A DNA stretch of 64,000 bases from JABMMZ01 sp040403495 (GTDB taxonomy: Bacteria; Bacteroidota; Bacteroidia; NS11-12g; UBA955): contig JBBAKM010000005.1 of assembly GCA_040403495.1 (NCBI GenBank), positions 62,001 through 126,000 on the forward strand, written 5' to 3'. The position numbers and the translations under genes were made by a program. Positions 52,590 through 61,022 of the stretch are shown piece after piece. Position 1 is the first letter of the stretch; every line of letters starts with the position of its first letter. The notes beneath the pieces were generated by a model that did not search any database, had not been told where the DNA came from, and worked only from the letters and a program-made list of their open reading frames with translations.

Positions 52590-53660
52590 ATGAAAAAAAT
52601 ATTACATAGTATCTCAGTATTAGCTTGCTTTTTGATAAGCGGTAATGTGGCTTTTGCTCAGCAAGATCCATACAATACACATTATGCATTTAACAGAACT
52701 TTGTATAATCCTGCAGCCGTTGGAGCAGGAAACAAGTATTGTTTTTCTTTACTTTCGCATCATCAATACTTAGGATACGAAGACAGAACTCCTGAATTTC
52801 ATCCAAACAAAAAAACCGGTCAACCGCAAACTCCAGTTAGAAGTGTTGGTCCGAAAACTCAAATGTTTTCTTTTTCAATGCCAGTAACAAAATACGGTGG
52901 ATTTGGTATTGGTTTTATTAATGATAGACTTGGTTATGAGAGAAGCACTCACGTTAAAATTGATGCAGCAGGTAGATTGCCTTTAGCATCTGGTGCTACA
53001 ATTTCAGTTGGTTTTGAAGCAAATATTTTACAAAAAGGCTTAGACGGCGATAAATTATACGCATTGGCAACAGGCGACCCATCTATTCCGGGTGGTGATG
53101 TAAATGCAACTAACACTGTTTTTGGTGCTGGTGCTTATTACGTTGACCCTCAAGAATCGGCCGTGTCTACAAGAAATCTATGGGTTGGATTATCTGTATT
53201 GAATTTAAACAGTCCAACTTATACTTATACTGCTCAGAATAATAGTGATATTGTTTTTTCTACACCAGAAATGCATTTTTACTTAATGGGGGGTATTACA
53301 TTCTTAAATTTCATGGGAAATTCTGATTTAAAGTTTCATCCATCTGCTATGTTTAAAAGAGCAGGTGTAAACCAATTAGATTTAACTGGATTAGTTGAAT
53401 ATCAAGATAAATTATCAGGAGGTTTGGCTTACAGAACAACTTCTGATGCCTTGTCTGTTATTTTAGGATATTCAGGATTTAAAGGAAATTTAAAAGGATT
53501 AAGAGTAGGTTACTCATACGACTTAACATTAACACGAATTTTATCAGTTTCATCTGGTACTCATGAACTTCAATTAAACTATTGTTTCGAGTTTAAGTTG
53601 CCACCAAGACCTCGTATCAATATTCTTACTCCACCTTTCATGAACAGACAATCTGACTAA
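52590..53660 (+). CDS. porP: PorP/SprF family T9SS outer-membrane protein
   Basis: A 356-residue outer-membrane barrel of the PorP/SprF family. It carries a signal peptide (1-24, ending NVAFAQ), then QQDPYNTHYAFNRTLYNPAAVGA, the hallmark start of the family (Q-x-P-x-Y...N-P-A). Gly/aromatic strands follow (MPVTKYGGFGIGFINDRLG, HFYLMGGITFLN, RVGYSYDLTL). PorP acts with the PorK/PorN ring in T9SS and in attachment of type B cargo. The gene stands 104 bp ahead of gldK on the same strand, matching the porP-K-L-M-N order of Porphyromonas gingivalis. A weak promoter-like pair (TTG at 52463, TGATTTTG at 52488-52495, spacing 22) precedes it. Confidence 0.92.
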   Translation: MKKILHSISVLACFLISGNVAFAQQDPYNTHYAFNRTLYNPAAVGAGNKYCFSLLSHHQYLGYEDRTPEFHPNKKTGQPQTPVRSVGPKTQMFSFSMPVTKYGGFGIGFINDRLGYERSTHVKIDAAGRLPLASGATISVGFEANILQKGLDGDKLYALATGDPSIPGGDVNATNTVFGAGAYYVDPQESAVSTRNLWVGLSVLNLNSPTYTYTAQNNSDIVFSTPEMHFYLMGGITFLNFMGNSDLKFHPSAMFKRAGVNQLDLTGLVEYQDKLSGGLAYRTTSDALSVILGYSGFKGNLKGLRVGYSYDLTLTRILSVSSGTHELQLNYCFEFKLPPRPRINILTPPFMNRQSD

Positions 53661-53764
53661 ATTTTTTTGAATACACAATAAAAGAAATATTTTTCAGTTA
53701 TATTATTAACACACGAAAAAAAACGTACATAATTTTACACACACACAAACAATATATTACCGAA

Positions 53765-55168
53765 ATGAAAAAAGAAATGGATTTAGTTTTCAGTAAATTT
53801 AAACTAAGAAACCAAGAAAAAGGGCTAGCTAGTAAAGGTAAAAAACAAATTTTAAAATTTGCTTTCGCTTTAACGCTATTTACTTTCATTGGTTGTGCTC
53901 CTGATACAAGAGATCTGACAGGTACATTAGATAGACAAATTTGGTTTCACCCGCAACCATTTGGAACTGTTTATATTCCTTCAGGTACTTTTCATACAGG
54001 ACAAAGTGATCAAGACGTATTTCAGTCGTTTATCACACCCAATAAGCAAGTTAGTATAGTTGCTTTTTGGATGGATGAAACTGAAATTACTAATAATGAA
54101 TACAGACAGTTCGTGAATTTTGTTATTGACTCAATTAAAAGAGTAATGACAGGTGATGAAAGCTTGTTCATTCCTTTCCCAGATGATTATACTGGAGACC
54201 CAGACGTAAATAATGGTTTAGGTTTTATAGATTATGAAGCTAGAATCGAATGGGATAAATATAAAGACGAGCTAGAACCATTATATTATGAAGCTGATGA
54301 AAGATTTAGAGGTAAAAAACAAATTGACGTTAATCAACTGAATTACGATTATCAATGGTTTGATTTTGTTTATGCCGCTAATGATCCAGAAAATCAAGAC
54401 AGATACAAAGAAGACAGAGTTAAAAACAGAAGAAAGTATATCAAGAATGAAAATACTTTAGTTTACCCTGATACCTTATGTTGGGTAAGAGATTTTACTT
54501 ATTCTTATAATGACCCTATGGCTCGTCACTATTACAATCACGTTAAATATGACGATTATCCAGTAGTGGGTGTAAACTGGCACCAAGCTAATGCATTCGC
54601 AGTATGGAGAACGATATGGAAAAATAGTTATTGGGAAGCTAGTGAAGAACCAATCACAGAGGACTTCAGATTACCAACAGAGTATGAGTGGGAATATGCA
54701 GCAAGAGGTGGAAGAGTAGGTAACCCTTATCCATGGGGCGGACCTTACACTAGAAACAGTAAAGGTTGTATGTTAGCAAACTTTAAACCACTTAGAGGTA
54801 ACTACGGAGCCGACGGTGGTATGTATCCAGTAAGAGTTGATTCTTATTTCCCAAATGATTATGGGTTATATAATATGGCTGGTAACGTAGCAGAATGGAC
54901 TGTAAATGCTTGGAGCGAACAATCTCATATCTTTACTCATGATTTAAATCCTGATTACAGAATTTCAGTTCCAGAAACTGGTGCAGTAGCAGCTTCTACG
55001 AGTATGACCATGAAAAGAAAAGTAATCAAAGGTGGAAGTTGGAAAGATGTTGCTTACTTTATTCAAAATGGAAGCAGAACTTATGAATACCAAGATACAT
55101 GTAAAAGTTACATAGGTTTCAGATGTATACAAAACTACATAGGTAGATCAAACAAAGACAGAAAGTAA
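53765..55168 (+). CDS. gldK: T9SS ring lipoprotein GldK/PorK
   Basis: This is an outer-membrane lipoprotein of the T9SS periplasmic ring, which it forms with GldN. The 467-residue product has a basic N-terminal stretch of about 30 residues, a hydrophobic signal and the lipobox FIGC (Cys44). The body is an FGE-sulfatase (formylglycine-generating-enzyme-like) fold with IPSGTFHTGQSD, WMDETEITNNEYRQFV, FRLPTEYEWEYAARGG, NPYPWGGPYTRNSKGCML and YNMAGNVAEWTVNAW. It ends with KGGSWKDVAYFIQNGSR and a GFRC motif. GldK proteins keep this fold but are not known to be enzymes. The long n-region before the signal is unusual; a shorter product from the internal ATG at residue 5 is possible. Confidence 0.94.
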   Translation: MKKEMDLVFSKFKLRNQEKGLASKGKKQILKFAFALTLFTFIGCAPDTRDLTGTLDRQIWFHPQPFGTVYIPSGTFHTGQSDQDVFQSFITPNKQVSIVAFWMDETEITNNEYRQFVNFVIDSIKRVMTGDESLFIPFPDDYTGDPDVNNGLGFIDYEARIEWDKYKDELEPLYYEADERFRGKKQIDVNQLNYDYQWFDFVYAANDPENQDRYKEDRVKNRRKYIKNENTLVYPDTLCWVRDFTYSYNDPMARHYYNHVKYDDYPVVGVNWHQANAFAVWRTIWKNSYWEASEEPITEDFRLPTEYEWEYAARGGRVGNPYPWGGPYTRNSKGCMLANFKPLRGNYGADGGMYPVRVDSYFPNDYGLYNMAGNVAEWTVNAWSEQSHIFTHDLNPDYRISVPETGAVAASTSMTMKRKVIKGGSWKDVAYFIQNGSRTYEYQDTCKSYIGFRCIQNYIGRSNKDRK

Positions 55169-55225
55169 AAAATCAATCAAAACAAAATAACAACAATTTA
55201 AAAATTTAACAACAATTTATCAATT

Positions 55226-55897
55226 ATGAGCAGTAACAGTATTTTCGAAAGTAAAGGATTTAAAAAAGTAATGGCATACGTTTACGGATGGGGTGCCGCA
55301 GTAGTAATCATCGGAGCCCTATTCAAAATTATGCACTGGCCTGGTGCGGATGCGATGCTTATTGCAGGTTTGGGTACCGAAGCTTTAATTTTCTTTATTT
55401 CAGTTTTTGAACCAATTCATGCCGAGTATGACTGGACTCTAGTTTACCCTGAATTAGCAGGTATCGAGCCATCAGAAAAGAAAGCTAAAACAACTGCTAC
55501 TGGCAGCGTATCTCAACAATTAGACAAAATGTTGGAAGAGGCAAAAGTAGGACCAGAATTAATTGGTAGTTTAGGAACTGGTTTAAAGTCATTAAGTGAC
55601 AATGTTAAAGAAATGTCTTCATTAAGTAGTGCAACTGTTGCTACAAACGAATACACTTCAAACATTTCTAAAGCATCAAAAGCTATTGAGTCTATCGGTG
55701 TTTCATCATCAGAAATCAGTTCTTCTATGGCTTCATTTGCAGGTGGATTAACATCAATGGTTAGTACATTAAGTGCTACAGCTAACGATTCAGCTGAATT
55801 TAAAGATAACATCAGTAAATTGAATAAAAACTTAGGTAATCTTAACAATGTTTATGGTAACATGTTAAGTGCAATGGGTGGTGCAGCTAGTAAATAA
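55226..55897 (+). CDS. gldL: T9SS inner-membrane motor protein GldL/PorL
   Basis: GldL forms, with GldM, the proton-driven inner-membrane motor that powers T9SS and gliding. The 223-residue protein has two membrane helices near the N-terminus (about 14-34 and 43-62). They are joined by the signature FKIMHWPGADAML. A conserved glutamate, Glu52 in GLGTEALIFFISVFEP, sits in the second helix, at the place of the glutamate proposed to carry protons. The rest is a cytosolic helical region rich in Ser, Ala and Asn (KASKAIESIGVSS, SKLNKNLGNLNNVYGNML), likely coiled coil. It starts 57 bp after gldK and 29 bp before gldM. Confidence 0.95.
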   Translation: MSSNSIFESKGFKKVMAYVYGWGAAVVIIGALFKIMHWPGADAMLIAGLGTEALIFFISVFEPIHAEYDWTLVYPELAGIEPSEKKAKTTATGSVSQQLDKMLEEAKVGPELIGSLGTGLKSLSDNVKEMSSLSSATVATNEYTSNISKASKAIESIGVSSSEISSSMASFAGGLTSMVSTLSATANDSAEFKDNISKLNKNLGNLNNVYGNMLSAMGGAASK

Positions 55898-55926
55898 TTT
55901 TTTAACCATTAAATAAATAACTAATT

Positions 55927-57531
55927 ATGGCAAGTGGTAAATTATCCCCTAGGCAGAAAATGATCAACATGATGTATCTCGTGTTGATAGCATTACTAGC
56001 CTTAAACGTTTCCAAAGATATCTTAAAAGCTTTTCACATGTTTGATATGTCTTTCACAAATGCAAATAGAAATGTGGACGATAAAAACAAACAAACAATG
56101 AAAGGTTTTGAAGAGAATATGGCAGATGAAAAGAAAAGAACTAAAACGGAACCTTTCTACAAAAAAGCTCTACAAGTTCAAAAAATTTCTAAAGATTTAA
56201 ATGATTATATCGCAAAAATTAAAACCGATATAACTACTGAAGCTGGAGGAAGAAAAGAACCTACAGAAGAAGAGAAAAAATTAGGTATTACTAACCAACA
56301 AACAGAATTACAAATGCCTGATAATATGGAAAAGCATGCTAATTATTTCATCCCTAAAGGAGGCAATAATGGTATTAAACTTCAAAATAAAATCAATGAT
56401 ACAAGAGAGCAATTGTTAAAGGTAGTAATGGATGTTAAAGATGGGAAAGAATTTGTTAATTCAATTCAAAAAACAACTCAATTAAGAGCGGAGGACCCTA
56501 AATCTGATGGGTTAGCTAAAAAAACTTGGGTATCTTCTTATCTTGAACATGCACCATTAGCTGGTGTTGTAACCTTGTTAACGAAAACTCAAAACGATTG
56601 TAAATCTCTTGAGTCAGAAATTTTAACTTTCTTAGCATCTAGAATTGAAGCTACAACTATTAAATTTAATGCTCAAATGGCTTTGATATTACCTGAAGGT
56701 GGAACCAATATCGTGCAAGGTGGAACATTGAAAGCGAAAGTAGCACTTGCTGCTTACGACAATACCACTCAAGCTGACATGGTTGTAAATGGTAACCCAA
56801 TCAAAGTTGAAAACGGATTAGGTATAATCAATATGGGTGTAAATTCTATTGGTGCTCAGAAGTTAACTGCAAAAATTAAATCAGTTGACGTTGATGGAAA
56901 TGAAGTATGGTTAGAAGCTCCTCCATTAGAATACACAGTTTATAAACCGTTTGCTACAGTTTCTGCAGATGCAATGAATGTGTTATATATTGGTTTAGAC
57001 AATCCTATGTCAATCTCTGTTCCTGGTGTTACAGCTTCTAACACTTCAGTAAGTGCTGGACCTGGATTAACATTAACAAAAACAGGCGAAGGTAAATACA
57101 TTGCAAAAGTAGGTGCAGGTGCAAAAGAAACTTCAATCTCTGTTACTGCAACTATGCCTGACGGTACTAAGAAGAACATGGGTGCTACCCCTTTCCGTAT
57201 CAAACAAGTGCCAAAACCTGAGCCACAACTTGGAAGTTTAATTTCAGGTTCTTATCCTAAAGAAATAATCCAAGGACAATCTTTCTTAAATGCTGCATTA
57301 CTTGGTTTCGTTTTTGATGGAGTAAAATTCACAGTAACAAAATACAGAGTATTATTGGTTTCCAAAAAAGATGGTGTTAAAGAAGCAAATGGTGTAGGAA
57401 ATAATCCAGCACCAATTAAAAACTTTGCATCACAAGCAAAAAAAGGTGATATAATCCTAGTTGACGGTATCTACGCAAGAGGTCCTTCAGGCGATAGATT
57501 ATTGAATCCATTAACCTTTACAATACAATAA
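55927..57531 (+). CDS. gldM: T9SS motor/periplasmic shaft protein GldM/PorM
   Basis: GldM crosses the periplasm and passes GldL motor torque to the GldK/GldN ring. The 534-residue product has the conserved start KLSPRQKMINMMYLVLIALL with a single membrane helix (about 12-30). A helical D1 region follows (about 35-230, VQKISKDLNDYIAKI). Beta-rich D2-D4 domains then lead to the C-terminus (NIVQGGTLKAKVALAAYD, ADAMNVLYIGLDNPMSISV, GPSGDRLLNPLTFTIQ). The LYIGLDNPMSISVPGV and GDIILVDGIYARGP phrases are GldM signatures. It follows gldL at 29 bp and precedes gldN at 8 bp. Confidence 0.95.
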   Translation: MASGKLSPRQKMINMMYLVLIALLALNVSKDILKAFHMFDMSFTNANRNVDDKNKQTMKGFEENMADEKKRTKTEPFYKKALQVQKISKDLNDYIAKIKTDITTEAGGRKEPTEEEKKLGITNQQTELQMPDNMEKHANYFIPKGGNNGIKLQNKINDTREQLLKVVMDVKDGKEFVNSIQKTTQLRAEDPKSDGLAKKTWVSSYLEHAPLAGVVTLLTKTQNDCKSLESEILTFLASRIEATTIKFNAQMALILPEGGTNIVQGGTLKAKVALAAYDNTTQADMVVNGNPIKVENGLGIINMGVNSIGAQKLTAKIKSVDVDGNEVWLEAPPLEYTVYKPFATVSADAMNVLYIGLDNPMSISVPGVTASNTSVSAGPGLTLTKTGEGKYIAKVGAGAKETSISVTATMPDGTKKNMGATPFRIKQVPKPEPQLGSLISGSYPKEIIQGQSFLNAALLGFVFDGVKFTVTKYRVLLVSKKDGVKEANGVGNNPAPIKNFASQAKKGDIILVDGIYARGPSGDRLLNPLTFTIQ

Positions 57532-57539
57532 AAAATAAC

Positions 57540-58376
57540 ATGAAAAAGATAGCTTTTATATTTTCACTTTTACTCGTATCATCGGTAAGTGCACAAGTAG
57601 ATTACACCGACTTTATTACAAGTGGCGAACACACTAGTTATGTAAAAGTAGCAGTTAGAGAACGTCCTATTATAGCTTATCCACCTCTTAGAGAAGCTGA
57701 TGTAAAATTCTCTCGTAGAGTGGTAAGATGTATCGATGGTCGCCAAAAAATGAATAAACAATTAGAATGGCCAAGAAACCCACTCAATCGTTATTTGTAT
57801 ACCGAATTAGGTAAAGGAAATATAATCGCCTACAAAAATGATTCATTACAATCTTTTTATACGCCAGAAGATTTCGTAAAAAGAGGTGGTAGTGAAACGC
57901 CATTATTTATTCAAACAGATCCAGAAGATCCAGAAATTGGTTACGACTCAATTATTACTATCTCATACAAATGGGAAGATATTCATAAGTATTGGGTAAT
58001 GGAAGATTGGGTTTTTGATTACAAACATTCTGTTTTCAAACCAAGAATTATCGCATTAGCTCCAATTTTCGCTCCTACTTATGCTGGATTAACAGTCAAT
58101 GATCAACCTTTATGTTGGATTAAAATGGATGAAATTCGCTACCAATTAGCCAACTTAGAAATGTTCAATCGTTATAACGATGCTGCGCGTTTAAGTTATG
58201 ATGATTTTTTCCAAATGAGAATCTTTGATAGCTATATTGTATATGAATCAAATGTGTTTGATAATTTTATTAATCAGTATCAAGAGTATTTAGACAACGG
58301 GGAAGCTTCCCTTCTTAAGTCAGATGAAATCAAAAATGATTTATTCATTTTTGAACATGACTTATGGCAATACTAG
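57540..58376 (+). CDS. gldN: T9SS ring protein GldN/PorN
   Basis: The periplasmic partner of GldK in the T9SS ring. It is a 278-residue protein with a signal peptide (1-19, MKKIAFIFSLLLVSSVSAQ). The family phrases are EADVKFSRRVVRCIDGRQKMN, split here as FSRRVVRCID and RQKMNKQLEWPRNPL, then KYWVMEDWVFDYKHS, RIIALAPIF and CWIKMDEIRYQLANLEMFN. It is the last gene of the porP-gldKLMN unit, 8 bp after gldM, and is followed by a strong hairpin terminator 15 bp later. Confidence 0.94.
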   Translation: MKKIAFIFSLLLVSSVSAQVDYTDFITSGEHTSYVKVAVRERPIIAYPPLREADVKFSRRVVRCIDGRQKMNKQLEWPRNPLNRYLYTELGKGNIIAYKNDSLQSFYTPEDFVKRGGSETPLFIQTDPEDPEIGYDSIITISYKWEDIHKYWVMEDWVFDYKHSVFKPRIIALAPIFAPTYAGLTVNDQPLCWIKMDEIRYQLANLEMFNRYNDAARLSYDDFFQMRIFDSYIVYESNVFDNFINQYQEYLDNGEASLLKSDEIKNDLFIFEHDLWQY

Positions 58377-58391
58377 TACTCAAACGATCTT

Positions 58392-58429
58392 AAAAAAAAT
58401 CCCGATTACCTGTAATCGGGATTTTTTTT
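58392..58429. terminator. Strong bidirectional intrinsic terminator
   Basis: An 18-bp perfect stem with only two central bases unpaired. It consists of eight A, TCCCGATTAC, CT, GTAATCGGGA and eight T. It closes the T9SS cluster before typA and is the cleanest rho-independent terminator in the window. Confidence 0.93.
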
Positions 58430-58473
58430 GTGTTAACATTTTATAATAACAAGGTTTTAGCAATAAAAATATG

Positions 58474-58481
58474 TACCTTTG
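58474..58481 (+). promoter_or_regulatory. Putative -7 element of the typA promoter
   Basis: TACCTTTG followed by C matches TAnnTTTG exactly, 26 bp before the typA ATG at 58508. A -33 TTG is not seen at 19 bp spacing (GGTT/TTTTAG instead), so support is partial. The strong terminator just upstream makes a separate promoter necessary. Confidence 0.45.
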
Positions 58482-58507
58482 CAAACTTCTTAAAAATAAG
58501 CACATTC

Positions 58508-60319
58508 ATGCAACAAGCCATTCGTAACATCGCCATAATTGCCCACGTTGACCACGGCAAAACAACTTTGGTAGACAAAATTTTATTTCACTGTAAACTA
58601 TTTAGAGACAATGAAGAATCCGGTGAACTAATATTAGATAATAATGATTTAGAAAGAGAACGTGGTATCACAATTTTTTCTAAAAACGTATCTGTTCAAT
58701 ACAAAGGAATTAAAATCAATATAATTGATACTCCTGGTCACGCTGACTTTGGAGGTGAGGTTGAACGTGTTCTTAAAATGGCCGATGGTGTTGTTTTATT
58801 AGTAGATGCTTTTGAAGGACCAATGCCACAAACTCGTTTTGTATTGCAAAAAGCACTTCAATTAGGATTAAAGCCTATTCTTTTAGTTAATAAAGTAGAT
58901 AAAGAAAACTGTAGACCTGATGAAGTTCATGAAATGGTTTTCGATTTATTCTTCAACTTAGAGGCAAACGAACAACAGTTGAATTTCCCAACTATCTATG
59001 GAAGTAGTAAACAAGGTTGGATGAGTACTGATTACAAACAACCAACAGATACTATTTCTCCATTGTTAGATTGTATCCTTGACTATGTACCTGCACCAAT
59101 CAATAATGAAGGTACTTTACAAATGCAAATTACATCTTTGGACTATAGTAGCTTCTTAGGTAGAATTGCCGTTGGTAAAATCCATAGAGGTATTGTTAAA
59201 GAAGGACAGCCAGTTAGTTTAGTAAAAAACGATGGTTCTATTTCCAAAATGAGAGTTAAGGAATTATATACTTTCGAAGGTTTAGGAAAGAAAAGAGTTA
59301 CAGAAATTCAAAATGGTGATATTTGTGCGATTGTAGGGATAGAGAATTTTCAAATTGGAGATGTCGTTGCTGATTATGATAGCCCAGAAGGTTTGGAGAA
59401 AATAAGTATTGATGAGCCTACAATGAGTATGATGTTTACAATCAATAACTCACCATTCTTTGGTAAAGAAGGTAAATTTGTTACATCAAGACATTTAAGA
59501 GAAAGATTAGAAAAGGAAACCGAAAAGAATCTTGCACTAAGAATTGAAGATACAGACAGTCAGGATAGTATTCTTGTATATGGAAGAGGTGTTTTGCATT
59601 TATCAATATTAATTGAAACAATGCGTAGAGAAGGATATGAACTTCAGGTTGGTATGCCTAGAGTATTGATAAAAGAAATTGATGGAGTGAAACATGAACC
59701 AGTTGAAATGTTAGTTGTTGATGTGCCAGAAGAGTTTGCAGGAAAAGTAATTGAATTGTCAACTCAGAAAAAAGGTGAATTATTAATAATGGAACCTAAA
59801 GGTGATTTACAACATTTAGAATTTAAAATTCCATCAAGAGGTTTAATGGGCTTAAGAAGTAATATGTTGACTGCTACCCAAGGGGAAGCTATCATGTCTC
59901 ACAGGTTTATCGCTTATGAGCCTTGGAAGGGTGATATTAATGGAAGAAATAATGGATCATTAGTAAGTATGGAAACAGGGTCAGCAACTGCTTATGCTAT
60001 CGATAAGATGTCAGACAGAGGTGTTTTCTTTGTTGAGCCTGGTGAGGATATTTATGAAGGGCAAGTAATAGGAGAGAATAACAGACAAGATGATATGGTT
60101 TTAAACTTAGTAAGAGCTAAACAGTTAACTAACTTTAGAGCAGCTGGTAAGGATGATTCTGCTAAATTAGCTCCTAAAATTCAGTTTTCATTAGAAGAAG
60201 CGCTTGAATATATCCAAAAAGATGAGTATGTAGAGCTTACGCCCAAGTCTTTAAGAATAAGAAAAATCTATTTAAAGCAGTCAGATAGAGAACGTTACTC
60301 TAAACAAATAGGATCTTAA
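58508..60319 (+). CDS. typA: Translational GTPase TypA/BipA
   Basis: A ribosome-binding GTPase of the EF-G type involved in 50S assembly and stress adaptation. The ATG at 58508 gives a 603-residue protein starting MQQAIRNIAIIAHVDHGKTT. The longer frame from 58430 includes the promoter-like element and is not used. G motifs are AHVDHGKTT (G1), RERGITI (G2), DTPGHADFGGEV (G3), NKVDKENCRPDEV (G4) and YGSSKQG (G5 region, SA-K variant). Domain II, EF-G-like domains III and V and the C-terminal BipA-specific domain (PRAKQLTNFRAA-like: VRAKQLTNFRAAGKDD) are all present. Length equals the family norm (about 605). Confidence 0.96.
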   Translation: MQQAIRNIAIIAHVDHGKTTLVDKILFHCKLFRDNEESGELILDNNDLERERGITIFSKNVSVQYKGIKINIIDTPGHADFGGEVERVLKMADGVVLLVDAFEGPMPQTRFVLQKALQLGLKPILLVNKVDKENCRPDEVHEMVFDLFFNLEANEQQLNFPTIYGSSKQGWMSTDYKQPTDTISPLLDCILDYVPAPINNEGTLQMQITSLDYSSFLGRIAVGKIHRGIVKEGQPVSLVKNDGSISKMRVKELYTFEGLGKKRVTEIQNGDICAIVGIENFQIGDVVADYDSPEGLEKISIDEPTMSMMFTINNSPFFGKEGKFVTSRHLRERLEKETEKNLALRIEDTDSQDSILVYGRGVLHLSILIETMRREGYELQVGMPRVLIKEIDGVKHEPVEMLVVDVPEEFAGKVIELSTQKKGELLIMEPKGDLQHLEFKIPSRGLMGLRSNMLTATQGEAIMSHRFIAYEPWKGDINGRNNGSLVSMETGSATAYAIDKMSDRGVFFVEPGEDIYEGQVIGENNRQDDMVLNLVRAKQLTNFRAAGKDDSAKLAPKIQFSLEEALEYIQKDEYVELTPKSLRIRKIYLKQSDRERYSKQIGS

Positions 60320-60400
60320 AAAAAAATAAAAAAAAATTTTTTAATTCCAGAAATTGGATTAATTTTGCCTCAATTTTAATTAAAATAAAGTAATATCAAA

Positions 60401-60598
60401 ATGAAAAAATTATTAGTAATCGCTATCGCTGCATTCGCATTCACAGCTTGTAACAATTCTGCTGCTCCAGCTGAAGGAACTGAAACTGACACAACAGCTA
60501 CTGCTCCAGTAGAAGCTGCACCAGTTGAAGCTGCTCCAGTAGATTCAACAGCTGCTCCAGTTGAAGCTGCTCCAGTTGAAGCTGCTCCAGCTCAGTAA
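60401..60598 (+). CDS. Tiny Ala/Pro/Glu/Val repeat lipoprotein
   Basis: A 65-residue lipoprotein with a signal sequence MKKLLVIAIAAFAFTAC (lipobox FTAC, Cys17). The mature part is only about 49 residues and consists of a Thr-rich stretch (EGTETDTTATA) and tandem APVEA repeats (APVEAAPVEAAPV, then APVEAAPVEAAPAQ). It is extended, acidic and has no aromatic residues; no globular fold is expected. Function is unknown; small lipid-anchored spacer or abundant surface coat are possibilities. A -7-like TAATTTTG at 60360-60367 precedes it, and a hairpin terminator follows immediately, so it forms a monocistronic unit. Its GC content is above that of its neighbours because of Ala and Pro codons. Confidence 0.75.
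   Translation: MKKLLVIAIAAFAFTACNNSAAPAEGTETDTTATAPVEAAPVEAAPVDSTAAPVEAAPVEAAPAQ
60503..60594 (+). repeat. Tandem 15-bp repeats encoding APVEA units
   Basis: Imperfect 15-bp units of the type GCTCCAGTTGAAGCT, about five to six copies, interrupted once by a GATTCAACA segment (DST). They encode the C-terminal half of the 65-residue lipoprotein. The repeated DNA could change copy number by slippage. Confidence 0.85.
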
Positions 60599-60617
60599 TC
60601 GTTACACAACGAAATTT

Positions 60618-60648
60618 AAAAAGCAGTCATTTATGACTGCTTTTTTTT
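60618..60648 (+). terminator. Intrinsic terminator after the repeat lipoprotein
   Basis: Five A, stem GCAGTCA / TGACTGC with a TTTA loop, then eight T. It lies 20 bp after the stop codon. The final T residues and the next G also form the -33 part of the following promoter. Confidence 0.9.
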
Positions 60649-60675
60649 GTTTTATAGTTTTTTATATTATATTTG
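60646..60675 (+). promoter_or_regulatory. Bacteroidota promoter for the small T9SS-domain gene
   Basis: TTTG at 60646-60649, spacer of 18 bp, then TATATTTG at 60668-60675, an exact TAnnTTTG match. The ATG at 60690 is 14 bp later. The -33 element is built from the T tract of the preceding terminator. Confidence 0.65.
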
Positions 60676-60689
60676 CACCATAATTTAGG

Positions 60690-61022
60690 ATGAAAGTATT
60701 TTTTACAATAGTGATTATGATGTTTTCGGTGCTGTTAAGTGCAGAAAATCAACCGGTTACTTATAAAATGTACCCAAACCCAATGACTAGCGATTTTTTG
60801 GATATTAATTTTTATATTACCAATAAATCAATAAAGGATGTTGATTTTATAATAACCAATGTAATAGGTCAAGTTGTTTTTTCTTACAGACTTTCAGATG
60901 ATGAAGTAAAAAAAGGAACTTTTAAAATCAAGTTAGACCAAATTAAACTTGAAAAAGGTTTTTATCTAGCAAAACTATCCGCAGGTGAAAATTCTTCAGT
61001 GCAAAAGCTAATTGTTCGATAA
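60690..61022 (+). CDS. Mini-protein consisting of signal peptide plus T9SS type A domain
   Basis: A 110-residue exported protein. After a signal peptide (1-18, ending LLSAE) almost everything left is a T9SS type A sorting domain. It opens with VTYKMYPNPMTSDFLDINFYI (strand split after PNP), continues through DFIITNVIGQVVFSY and ends with GFYLAKLSAGENSSVQKLIVR. No passenger domain remains. Typical sorting domains are 70-80 residues at the end of proteins several hundred residues long, so this is either a minimal cargo or a relic. It has its own promoter and is followed without any spacing by the S4-domain gene (TAA then TTG). Confidence 0.85.
   Translation: MKVFFTIVIMMFSVLLSAENQPVTYKMYPNPMTSDFLDINFYITNKSIKDVDFIITNVIGQVVFSYRLSDDEVKKGTFKIKLDQIKLEKGFYLAKLSAGENSSVQKLIVR

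Noticed and set aside
58430..58507. N-terminal extension of TypA
   Set aside because: The added residues do not match the family and their codons contain the putative promoter; ATG at 58508 gives the standard start.
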